Assembly (NCBI GenBank): GCA_011799875.1
Contig: CM022303.1
Coordinates: 302,110,566-302,174,565 of the forward strand
Source of the DNA: Thinopyrum elongatum
Taxonomy: Eukaryota > Streptophyta > Magnoliopsida > Poales > Poaceae
Reading direction: 5' to 3'
DNA length: 64,000 nucleotides
The translations under genes and the position numbers were made by a program. Below are positions 45,183-56,639 of the stretch, piece by piece. The first letter of the stretch is position 1, and every line of letters starts with the position of its first letter. A model generated the notes under the pieces. It made no database searches and was not told where the DNA came from. It was given only the letters and a program-made list of their open reading frames with translations.

Positions 45183-48100
45183 CACTACAAAAAAAAAGAC
45201 ACATCCGTGACATTTTGGGCCGAACGAATTTTTTTCTGTCATGCTTATGACACTTCTATGACGATAATTGTGACAAAACCCGGTATCATCATAGATGTGG
45301 TGGGCTCCTACTTCTATGACAAAAAATCATGACAGAAAATGGGCTTTTTGTCCTGGGCGGGCCGGAGACGCAGCTGCATGACATTCTTTGGGCCGTCCAT
45401 GACAGAAAAAATCATGGTAGAAGCGAGGGCGAGGAAAATATCAGGGAGTTCCCGGTTACGGTGGGTGGTCGGGGCCGAGCGATGCACGGAGGTTTCCGCA
45501 TTTCTCTCGTGTACGCGCGTATGTGCGAGGCGTTGGCTAACTAAACCCGAGCAATCGCACGTTACTGAACCCGAGCGATCGATCCCTTGGCTGTTAACTG
45601 AACCCGAGCGATTCATTCGCTGCTGACTGAACCCGAGCGATTCCTTCACTGCTGCTGCTAACTGAACCCGAGCGATCGATCACTGCTGCTTACTGAAGCC
45701 GATCGAGCCCCTGTGCAAGACGTAGTCAGCCGGTGTTGGGTTGCCTCTCGATGAACAGTGACCGTTGCTACCATGCGCGCGGTACGTAGAACGAGTCGAG
45801 ACGCGTTGAGTCGAGTCGGTTGGTTGGCTGTGGATGAACAGTTCCCTGTGGGGGTTGGATGAACAGGACCCCGTGGTAGTAGGCCATTGCCGCTGGATGA
45901 ACAGGACCCCGAGGAGGCCGCCGCACCCCAGCCGGTTGGGGGTGGATGAACAGGACCCCGTGGAGGCTCTATGAACATTAGCCGGTGGAGGCTGGATGAA
46001 CAATAGCCATGGATGAACAGTATCCTATGGAGGCTGGAGGAGGTCGACGGTGGATGAACAGTAGCTCGTGGAGGCTAGAGCGAGGCAGTAGACGGTGGAT
46101 GAACAGGACCCCGTTTCGACCGTAGGCGCTCCAACACAAGTCCGTTTCCTCCGTTTTGTGGTACGCCACACCCCTCCCGATCAACAGGACCCCGTTTTGA
46201 CCATAGGCACTCCAACACAAGTCCGTTTCCTCCGTTTTGCGGTACGCCAGACCCTTCTCGATGAACAGGACCCCATTTCGACCATACACGGTCGAACAGA
46301 AGGCCCATTTCCTCCATTCTGCGATACGCCAGACCTTGTTTCGGTTGTTCCGTCCAAGCCGGTTGGCTCCTGATGAACACGACGCCGTTGCTGCCGTTCG
46401 CTGCCTCTCCATGTACATGAGCCCTGGCCGTACGTATGCGCGAGTAGGCGTTCGAGACCCCGCCCGTATGTATGTACGTGGCTGTATTTTTTGGCATCTG
46501 GCTGTATGTACGTGTACATAGTTTAGAAGGGACTGCCTGAACTGCTACGTCGGGGGCATGCCGAGTCTTCCTCCGCCGCCAACTCAACGTCGTCTACTAC
46601 TACCGTGCCGCTGCTTGCTCGGCCATGGTTTATCGTTGCAGAGAGACCGATCAACCAGTATGTACGTACACGTTCGGGACAACGCTACGTACGCTTTGAC
46701 CGGGTGGGTCCCAGCTGTCAGGGAGGATAAGGATGCACTTCCTTGCGTGCGAAGATATAGCTGGTGGGTCCCGGCTGTCAGGGGGAGGAATCATTTTTAT
46801 TTTGCGAGTAATAAGGAGGCACTTCCTTGGTTTCGAAGATGTAGCTGGTGGGTCCAGCTGTCAGCCTCACAGCCTAAAGTCCACTTCCGATGGCTGTCGT
46901 TCGTTGACCTCGTTGATCACGAGGCACCGAGAGCATCAAGGAGGTGGACGACGGTGAGGACTAGGAAGGGAACAATGAGGAGCCAGAGAAGACGAGGCAG
47001 GTGGATGCCCACGCGGAGGGGAGTACGAGGGTTCACTGGTTCGGCTGCGGCGTAAGTCCGCTGTCGCCGGAGAATAACAGGGGGTGTGGGTGAGTAGAGG
47101 GAAGGTCTGGCTAGTCGTAGTATGGTCGGTCCATGAGGCCTGCGCGGCAGCACAGCCGGCCACGGGAGGCTGGAGCAGGCGGTACGGCGGGCCTGGTTTG
47201 GGCGGCTGGAGCAAGAAGACCAGAGGTTGAAGACGCAGCACGGCCGTTGATTTAACATCCAACGGTCAGTGCAGCTAGAATCGTTTTGACTAAGTTGACA
47301 AAGCCCGTACGCGTCAACTTAGTTGGCCCACAAGTCAGCCTCCAAATCTGGTGGGTCCCAACTAGCAGGGGGGAATCATTTTTTTGCTCGTAATAAGGTG
47401 GCACTTCCTTGCGTGCGAAGATGTTTTCTGGGTTTTTTAATTTCTTCTTTTTCGAGTTAGAATAAAAAGAAAACAATTTAGCATCTTTGGTACAATCTAT
47501 ATTTTCGCGAAATGGATCATAATAAAGCTGGTGGGTCCCAGCTGTCAGGGAGAGGTAACTTTTTTTCCACGTAATAAAGGAAACACTTCCCTGCGTGCAA
47601 AGATGTAGCTGGTGGCTCAAACCTGTCAGGGGGAGAAATCATTTGTTTTCACATAATAAGGAGGGACTTGCTCGTGTGCGGCCATGGGCCATGCGGGTCC
47701 CTACTGTCAGCCACTCCACGTTTATGCCTCTTCCGATGGCTATCATTTGTTGACAAAGTTGACCACGCCGCGCCGAGAGAACCAACACGGTGGACAATGG
47801 CGAGGCCTAGGAAGGGAATGACCCGGAGCCGGCGAAGACACAACAGTGGATGCCCACGCGGAGGGGAGTACGAGGGTTCACTGGTTCTCTGCCCATTTGT
47901 GATTTGTTATAATGTACAGCCCATTTTTTAATTCTAATGGAATTTACTCAGCCCATTTACTGTTTGTTAAAATTACAGCCCATTTTCTAGCCAGGACTTT
48001 GTTAATAATTTCAGCCAACTGCTCAAAAAAAATCAACAAAATTTCCAACATTTTGATGGGATCCGAAATATTTTTAACCCGAAATTTAGAGTCAGATTAA

Positions 48101-48930
48101 ATATAATTTCAAAACAAATTTGTATTGGGTAAAAATCCAACAAAATTTTGCGCGTGCAACAAGTAATGAAATTAAAAAATGTACCTTTTTTAGAAGAATA
48201 AAAAAATGTACCTGTTCGGTGCGTTTTTTATATTTACAGCCAATTTTTTTAATTACAGCCCATTTATTATTTCTTAAAGCCCATTTTCTTGGCAAGTTTA
48301 ATGCGGCCCGGAGAATAACAAGTAGACCTGGGTTGGGTATTACGCAAAAAAAGAATAGCTAGGCTAGCCATTTTCACATTTAAATATTAATAGCTGGGCT
48401 GGATATTTGGTCGACATAAAATAATAGCCTGGGCCAGACGGGCCACAGCCCGCCCAGTTGATACCCTGCTCCTCTGAACAACAACAAAAACATCGCTCAA
48501 GAAAAACTCTGCTCACACCTCAAAAACACAAATACTGCTCGAGCTGCTGGGTCCCAGCTGTCGGCCGCTCCTTGTGCAGTTCTCTCGTTTATTGACTATA
48601 TTGGTTGACGATGGTGTGGGACCGTGATGTTAGGAAACCAGGAGGAAGCAAAAAAAATTATAGTTGTATATAATAAGGAGGAACTTGCGTACGTACGACT
48701 ATGGCCCTGGTGGGTCCCTACTGTCATCCTCTCCAAGTAAAGTCATCTCCTGATTCCTCATGTTCGTTGACCATGTTGACAATGCTCGGTGCCACGGCGA
48801 GCGCAACAACTCGAAGGACGATGAAGAGGGCCTCGCGGGCCCTACGGATGGTCTGATACAGTGCCCGCTGCTCATTCAAGAAGCCAGGATCATCGGACAC
48901 CTATGAGCACCTTCGAGAGACTGAGCCGGC
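45183..48930. mobile_element. CACTA-type DNA transposon, left end and repeat-rich body, right end not found
   Basis: It starts CACTACAAAAAAAAAGAC, a typical CACTA terminus, followed by inverted words around ATGACAG and GTCATG (45200-45420). The body is dense in short direct repeats, as in CACTA subterminal regions: CTGAACCCGAGCGAT (five times, 45540-45690), GGATGAACAGGACCCCGT (about ten times, 45750-46390), GGTGGGTCCCAGCTGTCAGG (about nine times, 46700-48740) and ACAGCCCATTT (five times, 47910-48290). No transposase frame is recognised. The opposite GTAGTG end was not found before 49 kb, so the right limit is approximate and the element is probably truncated. Confidence 0.6.
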
Positions 48931-48942
48931 ATGAAACGGTAA

Positions 48943-49224
48943 GGCCGCGCTTGGGAGCTCTTGATTGTTTCACACTTGTATTAAGATACAAGTGTAATTT
49001 ACTCGTCACCGGAAACAACGCGTAAAATACAGGCGTAATGAAACCGACGGCCCGAGGTCTGTAACGAAAACTGGCGAGTTACACGTGTAATTTGAGAGAT
49101 CAGTGTTATATTTTACTAGTCGAAATCGACCAACCAAGCGCTTCGCCCAAGACCATCTGCTTTTATTTACAAGCGTCAGTTTTACAAGCAGCTTTGGTTG
49201 GAAAACGACGATCCAATCACGGCC
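48943..49224. mobile_element. Tourist/PIF-Harbinger-type MITE
   Basis: A 282-bp element with GGCCGCGCTTGG at the left and the inverse CCAATCACGGCC at the right, flanked by TAA on both sides (48940-48942 and 49225-49227). A 3-bp TAA/TTA duplication with GGCCGTG-like ends fits Harbinger-derived MITEs. It is non-coding. Confidence 0.75.
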
Positions 49225-49227
49225 TAA

Positions 49228-49785
49228 GATGATGAGTTGGTCGGAAGATCATATGGTTTCACCTCTAACCTACCCGAGTTGTCGATGAACTTCTTAAGCA
49301 CAGAAACAACAGAAGAGTATGATCTTCTTAACATGCAAATCACTGGCGTTAGGTCAACATGCAAAACAATATGAAGCATTATTCTTAGGAGGCATGGTGA
49401 ACAGCTTGTGATGCCGCATGCCCCAACATTCCAAGCTCAACTTTGCAATCAAACTCACAAGGTCTGGCATTACTTAGACAACATTCAGAACAAACTCTTA
49501 AAATACCTTACATAAGTCAACATTCATGTGGCTATGCATCTCAGCAGAGTAAATATTTACTTCTGAACTGAACACAGGAATAGGAAAAAACGATTGACAC
49601 TGCTCACAGCAAAGGGCGTCCCACTCAAAAATATCAAATGCATGTCTTCTGGCTAACATCAATGAGCAAAATTTGACAAGGTTTTCCAATTCCAATATAT
49701 TAAACTAATGTCTTCTTGCTAACATTAATGATTAAACTTTGACAAGCTTTTCCCATTCAAAATATGTAATGCCTATGATTGTGGA
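49228..49785. other. Unassigned AT-rich stretch
   Basis: No gene or terminal repeat recognised. A short near-repeat (GCTAACATCAATGA at 49650 and GCTAACATTAATGA at 49718) is the only structure seen. Confidence 0.35.
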
Positions 49786-50404
49786 ACGGGCAGGGTTTGT
49801 CATCAGTTTGCACATTGAAATGGCACATGGAGCCGGATTAACCAGCGTATCTTTTTGTGAAGTTCAACTGAAATTAAACAATGTCTTGTGTAGCATGGTG
49901 GATTTTGTATTTATATGCTGCAAGAAAACAAAGACACATCAGCACACACATGAATATTGGCCCTAGTGCCAATCCACCAATCGGTGGACTGACAAACTGA
50001 AAGTACGTTAAACAGATTACCATACCCAGATGCCCCATCATTGTTGCTTAGAGTGACATTGACAGACTTGGAGTCCTGTCCTGGCTTCTTGTACTTGTTT
50101 GGGCACTTGTTTGCCCAGTGTTCCTCTGAACCACAAGTAAAGCAGCCATCTCTCTTTTTGTCTTTCTTCTTACCCTTCTTAAAGGTAGTATTCTGCTGGA
50201 TAGAGTTCTTTCCCTTGAACTTGTGGGAATTCTTCTGCCTTGAAGACGTTGGTAGCTCCATTCAGACGGGCATGGTTTGTCATTAGTTTGCACATTGAAA
50301 TGGCACATGGAGCCGGATTAACCAGCGTATCTTTTTGTGCAGTTCCACTGAAATCAAACAATGTCTTGCGTAGCATGGTGGATTTTGTATTTATATGTTT
50401 CAAG
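49786..50404. repeat. 138-bp direct repeats flanking a Copia gag fragment
   Basis: 49786-49923 and 50267-50404 are nearly identical (offset 481 bp): both contain GGCACATGGAGCCGGATTAA and the motif TTTTTGTG(C/A)AGTT. Between them lies a Copia gag/protease piece on the minus strand. The arrangement looks like a duplicated segment with a retrotransposon piece caught between the copies. Confidence 0.75.
49924..50261 (-). pseudogene. Copia gag zinc-knuckle and protease start, fragment
   Basis: A minus-strand frame of about 110 codons with a basic stretch (KKGKKKDKKRDG), then CFTCGSEEHWANKCPNK, a complete CCHC knuckle, and then WWIGTRANIHVC, which aligns with the WxxDTGANxHV start of the Copia protease. 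The catalytic aspartate position is Gly, so the protease is inactive, and no downstream pol is present. Its frame opens within a neighbouring repeat. It is a processed or captured fragment of a Copia element, not a host gene. Confidence 0.7.
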
Positions 50405-51214
50405 GCATTGAACACGTTGGCAGCTCCATTCAAGTAGATAGTCCAGTGGCTCAAGGTGACAACGAATGATTAGAGAACCATTCGATGTATTGTGCATGAT
50501 GAAGTATTATGGAGGACATGAACCATCTGAACATTTTGTGCAGTTCCACTAAAATCAAGCTGAGCATCCCTGTCTGCATAAATATAGAAAAAGCGTGATG
50601 AATATAATAGTGGTACTAGTTGATTAAACATACGCTTACAACTATAATCATCTTCATTATCTCAACAGGAAAAGATAGCAATACAATAGCTTGAATTAAA
50701 CATTTAATCAAAACAATACAACAATATAAGTAGCACAACATAACAAAGCACAATCATGTGGATGAAGGCCGATACTGACCTCGTTTGTTATAGCTGCGTC
50801 GGCAACTGACTTGGTCATACCTTTCCTTGTGGAGTGAATTTTGCACTCCACGTGTTGTTGAGTTGCCTATGCTCTCTGCAGACTAGTCATGTCACCAGCG
50901 TCTACTAATACTCTGTAAAGCTTCTCGATCATTCCTTGTGTAATATAGCGCAAACAGTGACTGCTTCTTTCTGCAAAGTGGAAAGACCAACTGGGCCCAA
51001 TAATGCAACAGTTTGCCTTAAACACATTGGCTCCTTTTGTGCAGTTCAACTAAAATCAAAGTCGAAATAGAACCGAGCAGAAGTTTTGATATCCCTTTAT
51101 GCAACAACAGGTATAAGGGAAACAATTACTGAGAAATAACGGTTGATGACTTATACTCCCAGAAGAAAAAACATCTACCTTATCTTAATGGGAAACAAAG
51201 CAGGAGCAATTCTC

Positions 51215-51480
51215 AAACAGTGTGATTCATTCATATTAACTGAGACATTATCTTAACAATGCCTTGTTTCAACATGAATAAAAACGACAAAGCAGAAAAG
51301 TACCATTCCTAAAACAATGCGACTGATTCATATTAACAGAGACATTATCTTAACAATACCTTGGTTAAACATGTAGAAAGAACTACAAAGTAGGATAGTA
51401 CCATTTGTAAAACACTGTAACTGATATATAATAACAGAGACATTATCTCAACAATACATTTCTTAAACATGTACTCCGGC
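51215..51480. repeat. 98-bp tandem repeat x 3
   Basis: GACATTATCT occurs at 51243, 51341 and 51439, exactly 98 bp apart. The surrounding bases are alike (CTGATTCATATTAACAGA before, TAACAATACCTT after). A further, diverged single copy is at about 52310-52380. No coding content. Confidence 0.8.
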
Positions 51481-52087
51481 CGATCCCTAACAGAAATGGT
51501 ACTCCCGCTGATCCCTAACAAGTGTTGCAGTTTTGAACTAAGATTCAGTAGTTAATTTTGAGAGTGGCATTGCTTAATTTTACCAGCGGCATTAGATTAA
51601 CAAAAAGCATAAACAGTTCCAGGGGAGAGTGGGCGCAACAACACCATGTGCTTCCATCTACTTATAAAGGGGGTGATGCAGAGTTTGTTGTAACAAAGCA
51701 ACAAGCATCATGTCTGGGTTGGTCCCATTTTTGTTCACTTAATGGGAAAAGGCAGCAATTCAATAGCTTCAATTCAACAATTATTTAAAACAGTACCAAT
51801 ACAAGTAGCACAGCATCTCAAAGCACACTGCACAATTATGTGGATGAAGGAAGGTACTGACCTTTCATGGCGCAGTCAAGATCACCTACGAATCTGCCAA
51901 CACGAATAGGAAATCCAATCTCATTTTGTGTAGTTCAACTAAATCAAGCAAAGTCGCCGGTGTGACATTTAAGTTTGCTATAACAACAAGTTGAATAGAT
52001 ATCCCTGTTTTAACAGAGGCAAAAAGGGAAACAATTACTGGCCAATAAAGGAGGATGAAACATACGGCGACAAAAAGAAGCATCTAA

Positions 52088-52270
52088 GGATTTCGAGTCG
52101 CTCGACTAGTCGCGACTAGTCGAGGACTAGTCTATGAGTCGCAAAAATATGGTCGACTCAGCTTAGTGTCGACTCGCGACTCTGAGTCGCGACTAGTCAC
52201 AACGCAGGCTCGACTTCTTCCGAGTCACTACCCCAGAGCGACTCGCATGAGTCGCGACTCGAAAACCCAT
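52088..52270. mobile_element. hAT-type MITE rich in GAGTCGCGACTC palindromes
   Basis: A 183-bp insert flanked by GCATCTAA on both sides (52080-52087 and 52271-52278), an 8-bp duplication as made by hAT transposases. Just inside, TTTCGAGTCGC (52091-52101) and GCGACTCGAAA (52254-52264) are exact inverse repeats. The interior has a 22-bp perfect palindrome centred on 52112/52113 (half-site TCGACTAGTCG) and further GAGTCGCGACT words. Confidence 0.85.
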
Positions 52271-52889
52271 GCATCTAACTTATCTTGATGGAAAACAAAG
52301 TAGGACAGTAGCATTTCTAAAATGGTTGCATTGATTCACATTAACAGACATTCTCTTAAAACAACATTCGTTAAAAATGTAATTTACTTTTAATAGTGGC
52401 ATTGCTTCAATTTTCCAGCGGCATTCTTAGATTAACAACAGCAAAATAGTTGTATGGGACATGGGACATGCCAGCACCATGTGCGTCCACACGTATAAAT
52501 GGGTGATGCAGAGTATGTTGCCAAGCAGCATATCTGCATTGGTCCCATATTTGTTCTCTTTGAACCTTTTTCCTATGCGAGGGTAGCAAATCTAGTCCTG
52601 CACAAACTACCCGACCCCCCAGTTTCTTTCCTTTTTCAACAAAGAGATTGGTTCCTTATAGATGTGTGTACTGGGTTACCCCCTTTTTCCCTTTTCGACC
52701 AACAAAGCGGCTGGATAGCCAGTCTATACTACTTTCCCTCCCTCCTTTCCTCATTGATCCACGTCCTAGATTCATGCTCCACCCCACCCCACCCTTCTTT
52801 CCTCTTTGAACCAAGACCTACATTCGACTACAGAATCAAAAAAGATCCGCATGCAGCTAGAGCAATGATGGTTTCAAAGAAAGTTATAC

Positions 52890-53160
52890 CTTAGGGTCGT
52901 CGGGATGTGGCTAGGCGTGCGGCGGGAGGCCGGATCTGCCCACACTACGTACGGCAGCGAGGAAGAAGGGGTCGGTGGCCCTCTCGCACAGGTGCTGGGT
53001 GAAAGAGAACATCGCAGCCGGTAGTGGATTTCCTCCCTCGCTGAAGGCGACAGAGTGAACGCTGCACCTCCTCCCCTTCCCGGTGCGACGGGATCCGGAC
53101 AGCTCCTTCACCAGCTGTGAGGGGGGAGAGAGAGACAGAGGCCAACACAGTCTTGTTTAG
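52890..53160 (-). other. First exon-like segment, unit A
   Basis: GC-rich, with a donor AAG|GTATAACTT at 52890/52889. It is related over most of its length to 54898-55140 and 56860-57070; the shared words are RCSV-encoding TGCAGCGTT and AGCGAGGGAG. Frames differ between copies by indels, so a conserved protein is not evident. Confidence 0.5.
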
Positions 53161-53335
53161 ATCTAGTGAAGAGGGTGAGAGATAGTAAATATAGCAAACC
53201 CTAGCAAAGGAATGCTGAGCCTCCAGCGTGTATATATATATGTAGTGCAGCGAAAGTGTGAAGAGTGCAAACCCTAGCGAACAAGCGCTGAGGCTCCAGC
53301 TTATATAGTACTTATATAGTACCCGTGTATACTAC

Positions 53336-53385
53336 TAATATATAGTGGAGTGGTTTTCTTTTTCTCTCCATAACAATCGTTTTAA
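53336..53385 (-). promoter_or_regulatory. Putative promoter, unit A
   Basis: The minus strand reads TTATGGAGAGAAAAAG, then CCACTCCACTATATAT. The same block is at 57114-57175 and, shortened, at 55199-55250. The TATA word and its purine-rich upstream box are conserved in all three units. Confidence 0.5.
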
Positions 53386-54200
53386 ATTGTGTAAGTACGA
53401 AATGAAACTCTTTATTTAACGTACTAGTGAAGAAAACTACTTACGATCAACTAACGATCCACGTGTCCTAGTCGCACTTCCTGTCCTTCACGTGCGGTAC
53501 ACTACCCTCCGTTAAGTGAACAACCACATACGCGCCAAATTATCGGAAAGGTGTGAGAGTGTGTACAAATAAAGAATTTTAATTTCAATTATCGGAAAGG
53601 TTTGAGAGTATGTACAGTTTGCCCTCTCTCAATAATTATGGTTTGTTGTGTTCGGCCTAAACTTGGTCAAACTTTACAAAGTTTGACTTCAGTCAAATCT
53701 AATATGCAGAGTAAATAAAAATGGAGGGCTACTACGTCCATCCGGGTTTTTAGTCCACACCATATTTTTAATCAAAGTCTGACCACATATTTAGTTAATA
53801 GTTGGACAAATAAAATTACAGGGGAGCTGAAGACAAAGTTGTGAGAAGGCTTAGAAATCAAGACAAAACTTATGCTCTTAGTACCAACGTCAATGCTTCT
53901 TCGAGGAAACATTTGGTTCATAGCCAATTGTGTGATAAAATTGCACCAACGTGAAAGACGACTGCGTCTCCAACGCAACCAAGGTGAACTGATGAAGGAT
54001 ATCATCTTTGTGGGTAACAAGCAAAGAGCACTGATGGAAGAAAACTTGTTTTTCGTCAAAAATCGATCAGCTTCACCAGCCGATGCAACCATGAGACGTA
54101 ACCATGAGCATCGATAGGTCATCGTGGTGATGCATCATCCATTTGGCATCAAGTTTGGGTGAGGCACCAATGAAGTTCGACAAATCCTCACTGTGGTCTG
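53386..54200. other. Spacer between units A and B
   Basis: Contains a short tandem duplication (AATTATCGGAAAGGT at 53541 and 53588) and frames on both strands at 53772-54122 without known domain. A word group GACAAAGTTGTGAGA (53831) recurs near 56505 and 60198. Confidence 0.35.
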
Positions 54201-55250
54201 TTTCTTCTCGGTAATCAAGCTCGAGGAAGGAAGAACCACGTGGCAGAGGACAGGGAGGCGGAACAACAATGGCCGTCCAATTTTGTGCAGTTCCACTAAA
54301 ATTGAGGAAGACATGCCCGGGTATGGAGATACGCATCGTTGTTTGCAAAAATATAAAAAAGGGATATAGTGTTGTTACTTTGTTTTGGCAGTGGTACAAG
54401 ATTAACAGCGACATCTCAATTGTCAATAAGAATTAATGAAAAGTACACCAACAAATAGAAGCATCATGATTATCTTGATGGGAACTAAACCAGGATACCC
54501 GAGAAAAAAAGCAGGACAGAAGCATTTATCGACGCCTCTGGATTGACATCAGCATTACTTAAAAGGGACGTCACTTTACCATGGGCATTGCTTCATTTAA
54601 CCAGTGATAGTATTAGCTTAGCAGCAGCAATAGGAGCATATGGACAATGATTGCACAACCACCATGTACTTTTTGTCGAAAAAACATGTATACCTCCACC
54701 GAGGCATAAACCAGGACAACTTTTCGAGTGGCCTTTCCTCTATAATAGTAAAAAAATAGGTGATGTTGGACCAGCCGACGAACCCTAGCTACTGTACATG
54801 GGGAGCTGGGGAGTAGTGGCATAGAAGAAAACCCGCATGCAGCGACCTGGGGAGCTGGACCAGTACAATGAAGCATGAAATCCAAAAGAAGTTATACCTC
54901 AGGTGGGCGAGATGTCGCTTAGGCGGGCGGGCAGGATCTGCCCACACGACGGCAGCGAACAAGGGCGCTGAGGACCTTCGTCCGCGCCAGCGCCGGCTCA
55001 GAGAGGACGGTGCACATCGGCTTCCTCCATCGCCGACGGCGACAACATCAACGCTGCATCTCCTCACCTCCCGCAGTGGACGGGATTCGGCCGGATCTGT
55101 GACCACCGGTGAGGAGAGAGATAGAGTGGACACTGTCATCCTGTTTAGATATGGAGAGGGTGAGAGAGCGAGACGCGAGAAACCCTATCAAACAAGAGGC
55201 TATATATACAATGGAGTAAAAAAATCTCTCCATAGCAATGGTTTTAAATA
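54073..55250 (-). other. Repeat unit B of the minus-strand gene-like array
   Basis: The minus-strand order is the promoter block (55250-55199, TATATATAG), a GC-rich first exon (about 55140-54898) with a 117-codon frame opening MTVSTLSLSSPVV at 55139, a donor G|GTATAACTTC, an intron-like stretch, and a downstream segment with the motif AGTGGAACTGCACAAAA at 54297-54281. The latter lies in an open frame (54426-54073) that reads FSGTAQNWTAIVV and continues for about 70 residues. No domain is recognised in either. Unit B is the most compact of the array. Whether these frames are translated cannot be judged here. Confidence 0.4.
55199..55250 (-). promoter_or_regulatory. Putative promoter, unit B
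   Basis: The minus strand reads GCTATGGAGAGA, a short A/T tract and CTCCATTGTATATATAG. It aligns with the promoter blocks of units A and C, with the purine-rich spacer shortened. Confidence 0.45.
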
Positions 55251-55829
55251 GAATACGCGCGTTCCCGGAAAAAAGAAACGAAAACTGGTGGACAAATCTT
55301 TTTTTAACATACCAAGAAAGAAAACTCGATCAAAAACACGCCCCCGCTTCCAGGTCGCAGTTTGTATCACTCACGTGTGGTCCCCGACCCTCCATTATTA
55401 AGTGAACAAATTAAAGGGTCAAATTATTACGTACGTAAGCTGCCTCTTCGTGTACAAATGCGCTCCATCGTGTACTCGCGGGTATCTCGGAGGCAGAGTG
55501 AGTGCATGTACATTTCTTCTTGTACGTCGTACTCCATTTATCTCACTTCATATTGTTTCCCACTCCTATGATATTCCTATCCTAGGAACAAAATGATGCG
55601 GTGCTAAGTTTGTGTGTGTGTAGGGAGAACGAGACATCGATGGTGTGTACGAGTAGTCGCGAGAGTCATCGCGCACACATACATAGACATAGACATGCAT
55701 ATCCGTGTTTACGTAAAATTCCATCTCCATCTGCATCTTCATCTCCAATCATATTTGTCCAACTGGCACATTATTTACGTTATTAATTATATATGCAGCA
55801 ATATTTACGTACAAAATCTCTTGTTTGCG
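55251..55829. other. Spacer between units B and C, first part
   Basis: No gene is recognised. The stretch has simple-repeat pieces (GTGTGTGTG near 55610, ACATAGACATAGACAT near 55682 and CATCTCCATCTGCATC near 55723). Confidence 0.35.
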
Positions 55830-56060
55830 GGCGTTTGGACCGCTGCCACGCCCGCTCCTGATCAACCCGAACCCTCTTCATCACCCGCGCGTGCTTCCCA
55901 CCCGAAACGGTCATTGCCGCATTCATGCCCGGCCAGAGCGGACGCGACCTCTCACTGGCGCCGGCATTGAAGCGGCATGCCGGCTGAGAGAGCGCCGCCC
56001 GCGCCGCTTCCCGGTGCACGCGACTGCTCCGCGTTCAAAGGTCACCACGACCGGCCACAA
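55830..56060. other. GC-rich gene-fragment-like segment
   Basis: A sharply bounded GC-rich piece (GGCGTTTGGACCGCTGCC to CCACGACCGGCC) in AT-rich surroundings. It has open frames on both strands but no recognised motif. The abrupt change in base composition suggests a captured fragment. Confidence 0.4.
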
Positions 56061-56639
56061 CATGTATGTAAAAAGTTCTTGGGAGTCCGTGCTACAGCTA
56101 GCTGTCCTCCCCCTCCTCGTCTATCTCTTCAACTAGTGCTAGTACTCCATGGTGCGATCCATCTACAAGCACGCGGGAAAGTTATTGTATACTCGGTTTG
56201 CGGTGAGTGGCATGCCGAGCGACCGTGTGGGGTGGAGCCGTGGAGGAGGGTGAGACACGAACGCGACAAACGTGATTTAAACGTTGATTTTGCTCGATTG
56301 CGCGATCCAACGAAACGAAACGTTGGTTTCTCTCCATTTCCATTTTTTCTCCAGAAAAACGGAAACTTTCCACTCCATTTTCATTCCTACTTCAAGGTTT
56401 CCCCGTTACAACATTCCATCAAATACAAAGGAAAACTAACACGCATGCTGATGCATCTCAATTATTCACAGATCATAGCCAATATTTACTTCACAACTAA
56501 AGACAAAAGTTGTGAGAGTGTGTACAAAAAAGAAACTACTGATGGGGTCACTACGACGTAAACCCTAAACCCTAAACAGGATTTAATTTCCTGGCTAGGT
56601 AGAACCTGTCGAAGGAAAGACTGCTGGCACCCTCGGATC

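Larger units (their letters stand above)
50404..53385 (-). other. Repeat unit A of a minus-strand gene-like array
   Basis: Read on the minus strand: promoter block at about 53385-53336 (TCTCTCCAT word, purine-rich stretch and TATATAG-type box), a GC-rich first exon ending at 52890, a donor GTATAACTT (52889-52881), and downstream exon-like segments that carry the shared motif AGTGGAACTGCACAAAA at about 51940, 51050, 50550 and 50349. The first exon has a 66-codon frame (53111-52911) starting MKELSGSRRTGKG, without known domain. The part between the TATA and the exon contains an internal duplication (53186-53220 and 53257-53302). I cannot name a product. It may be a pseudogene or non-coding transcript; conserved order among units is the main support. 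Confidence 0.4.

Noticed and set aside
45750..46390. CRISPR-like appearance of regularly repeated 18-bp words
   Set aside because: Spacing and repeat sequence vary, the context is a plant transposon, and there are no cas genes.
46075..46587. 170-codon minus-strand frame with repeated GNGLV segments
   Set aside because: It is produced by the GGATGAACAGGACCCCGT repeats of CACTA-like DNA, which keep frames open on both strands.
53872..54117. 81-codon plus-strand frame with Arg/Leu-rich sequence
   Set aside because: Overlaps minus-strand frames of the same length, has no domain, and no equivalent is seen in the other array units.
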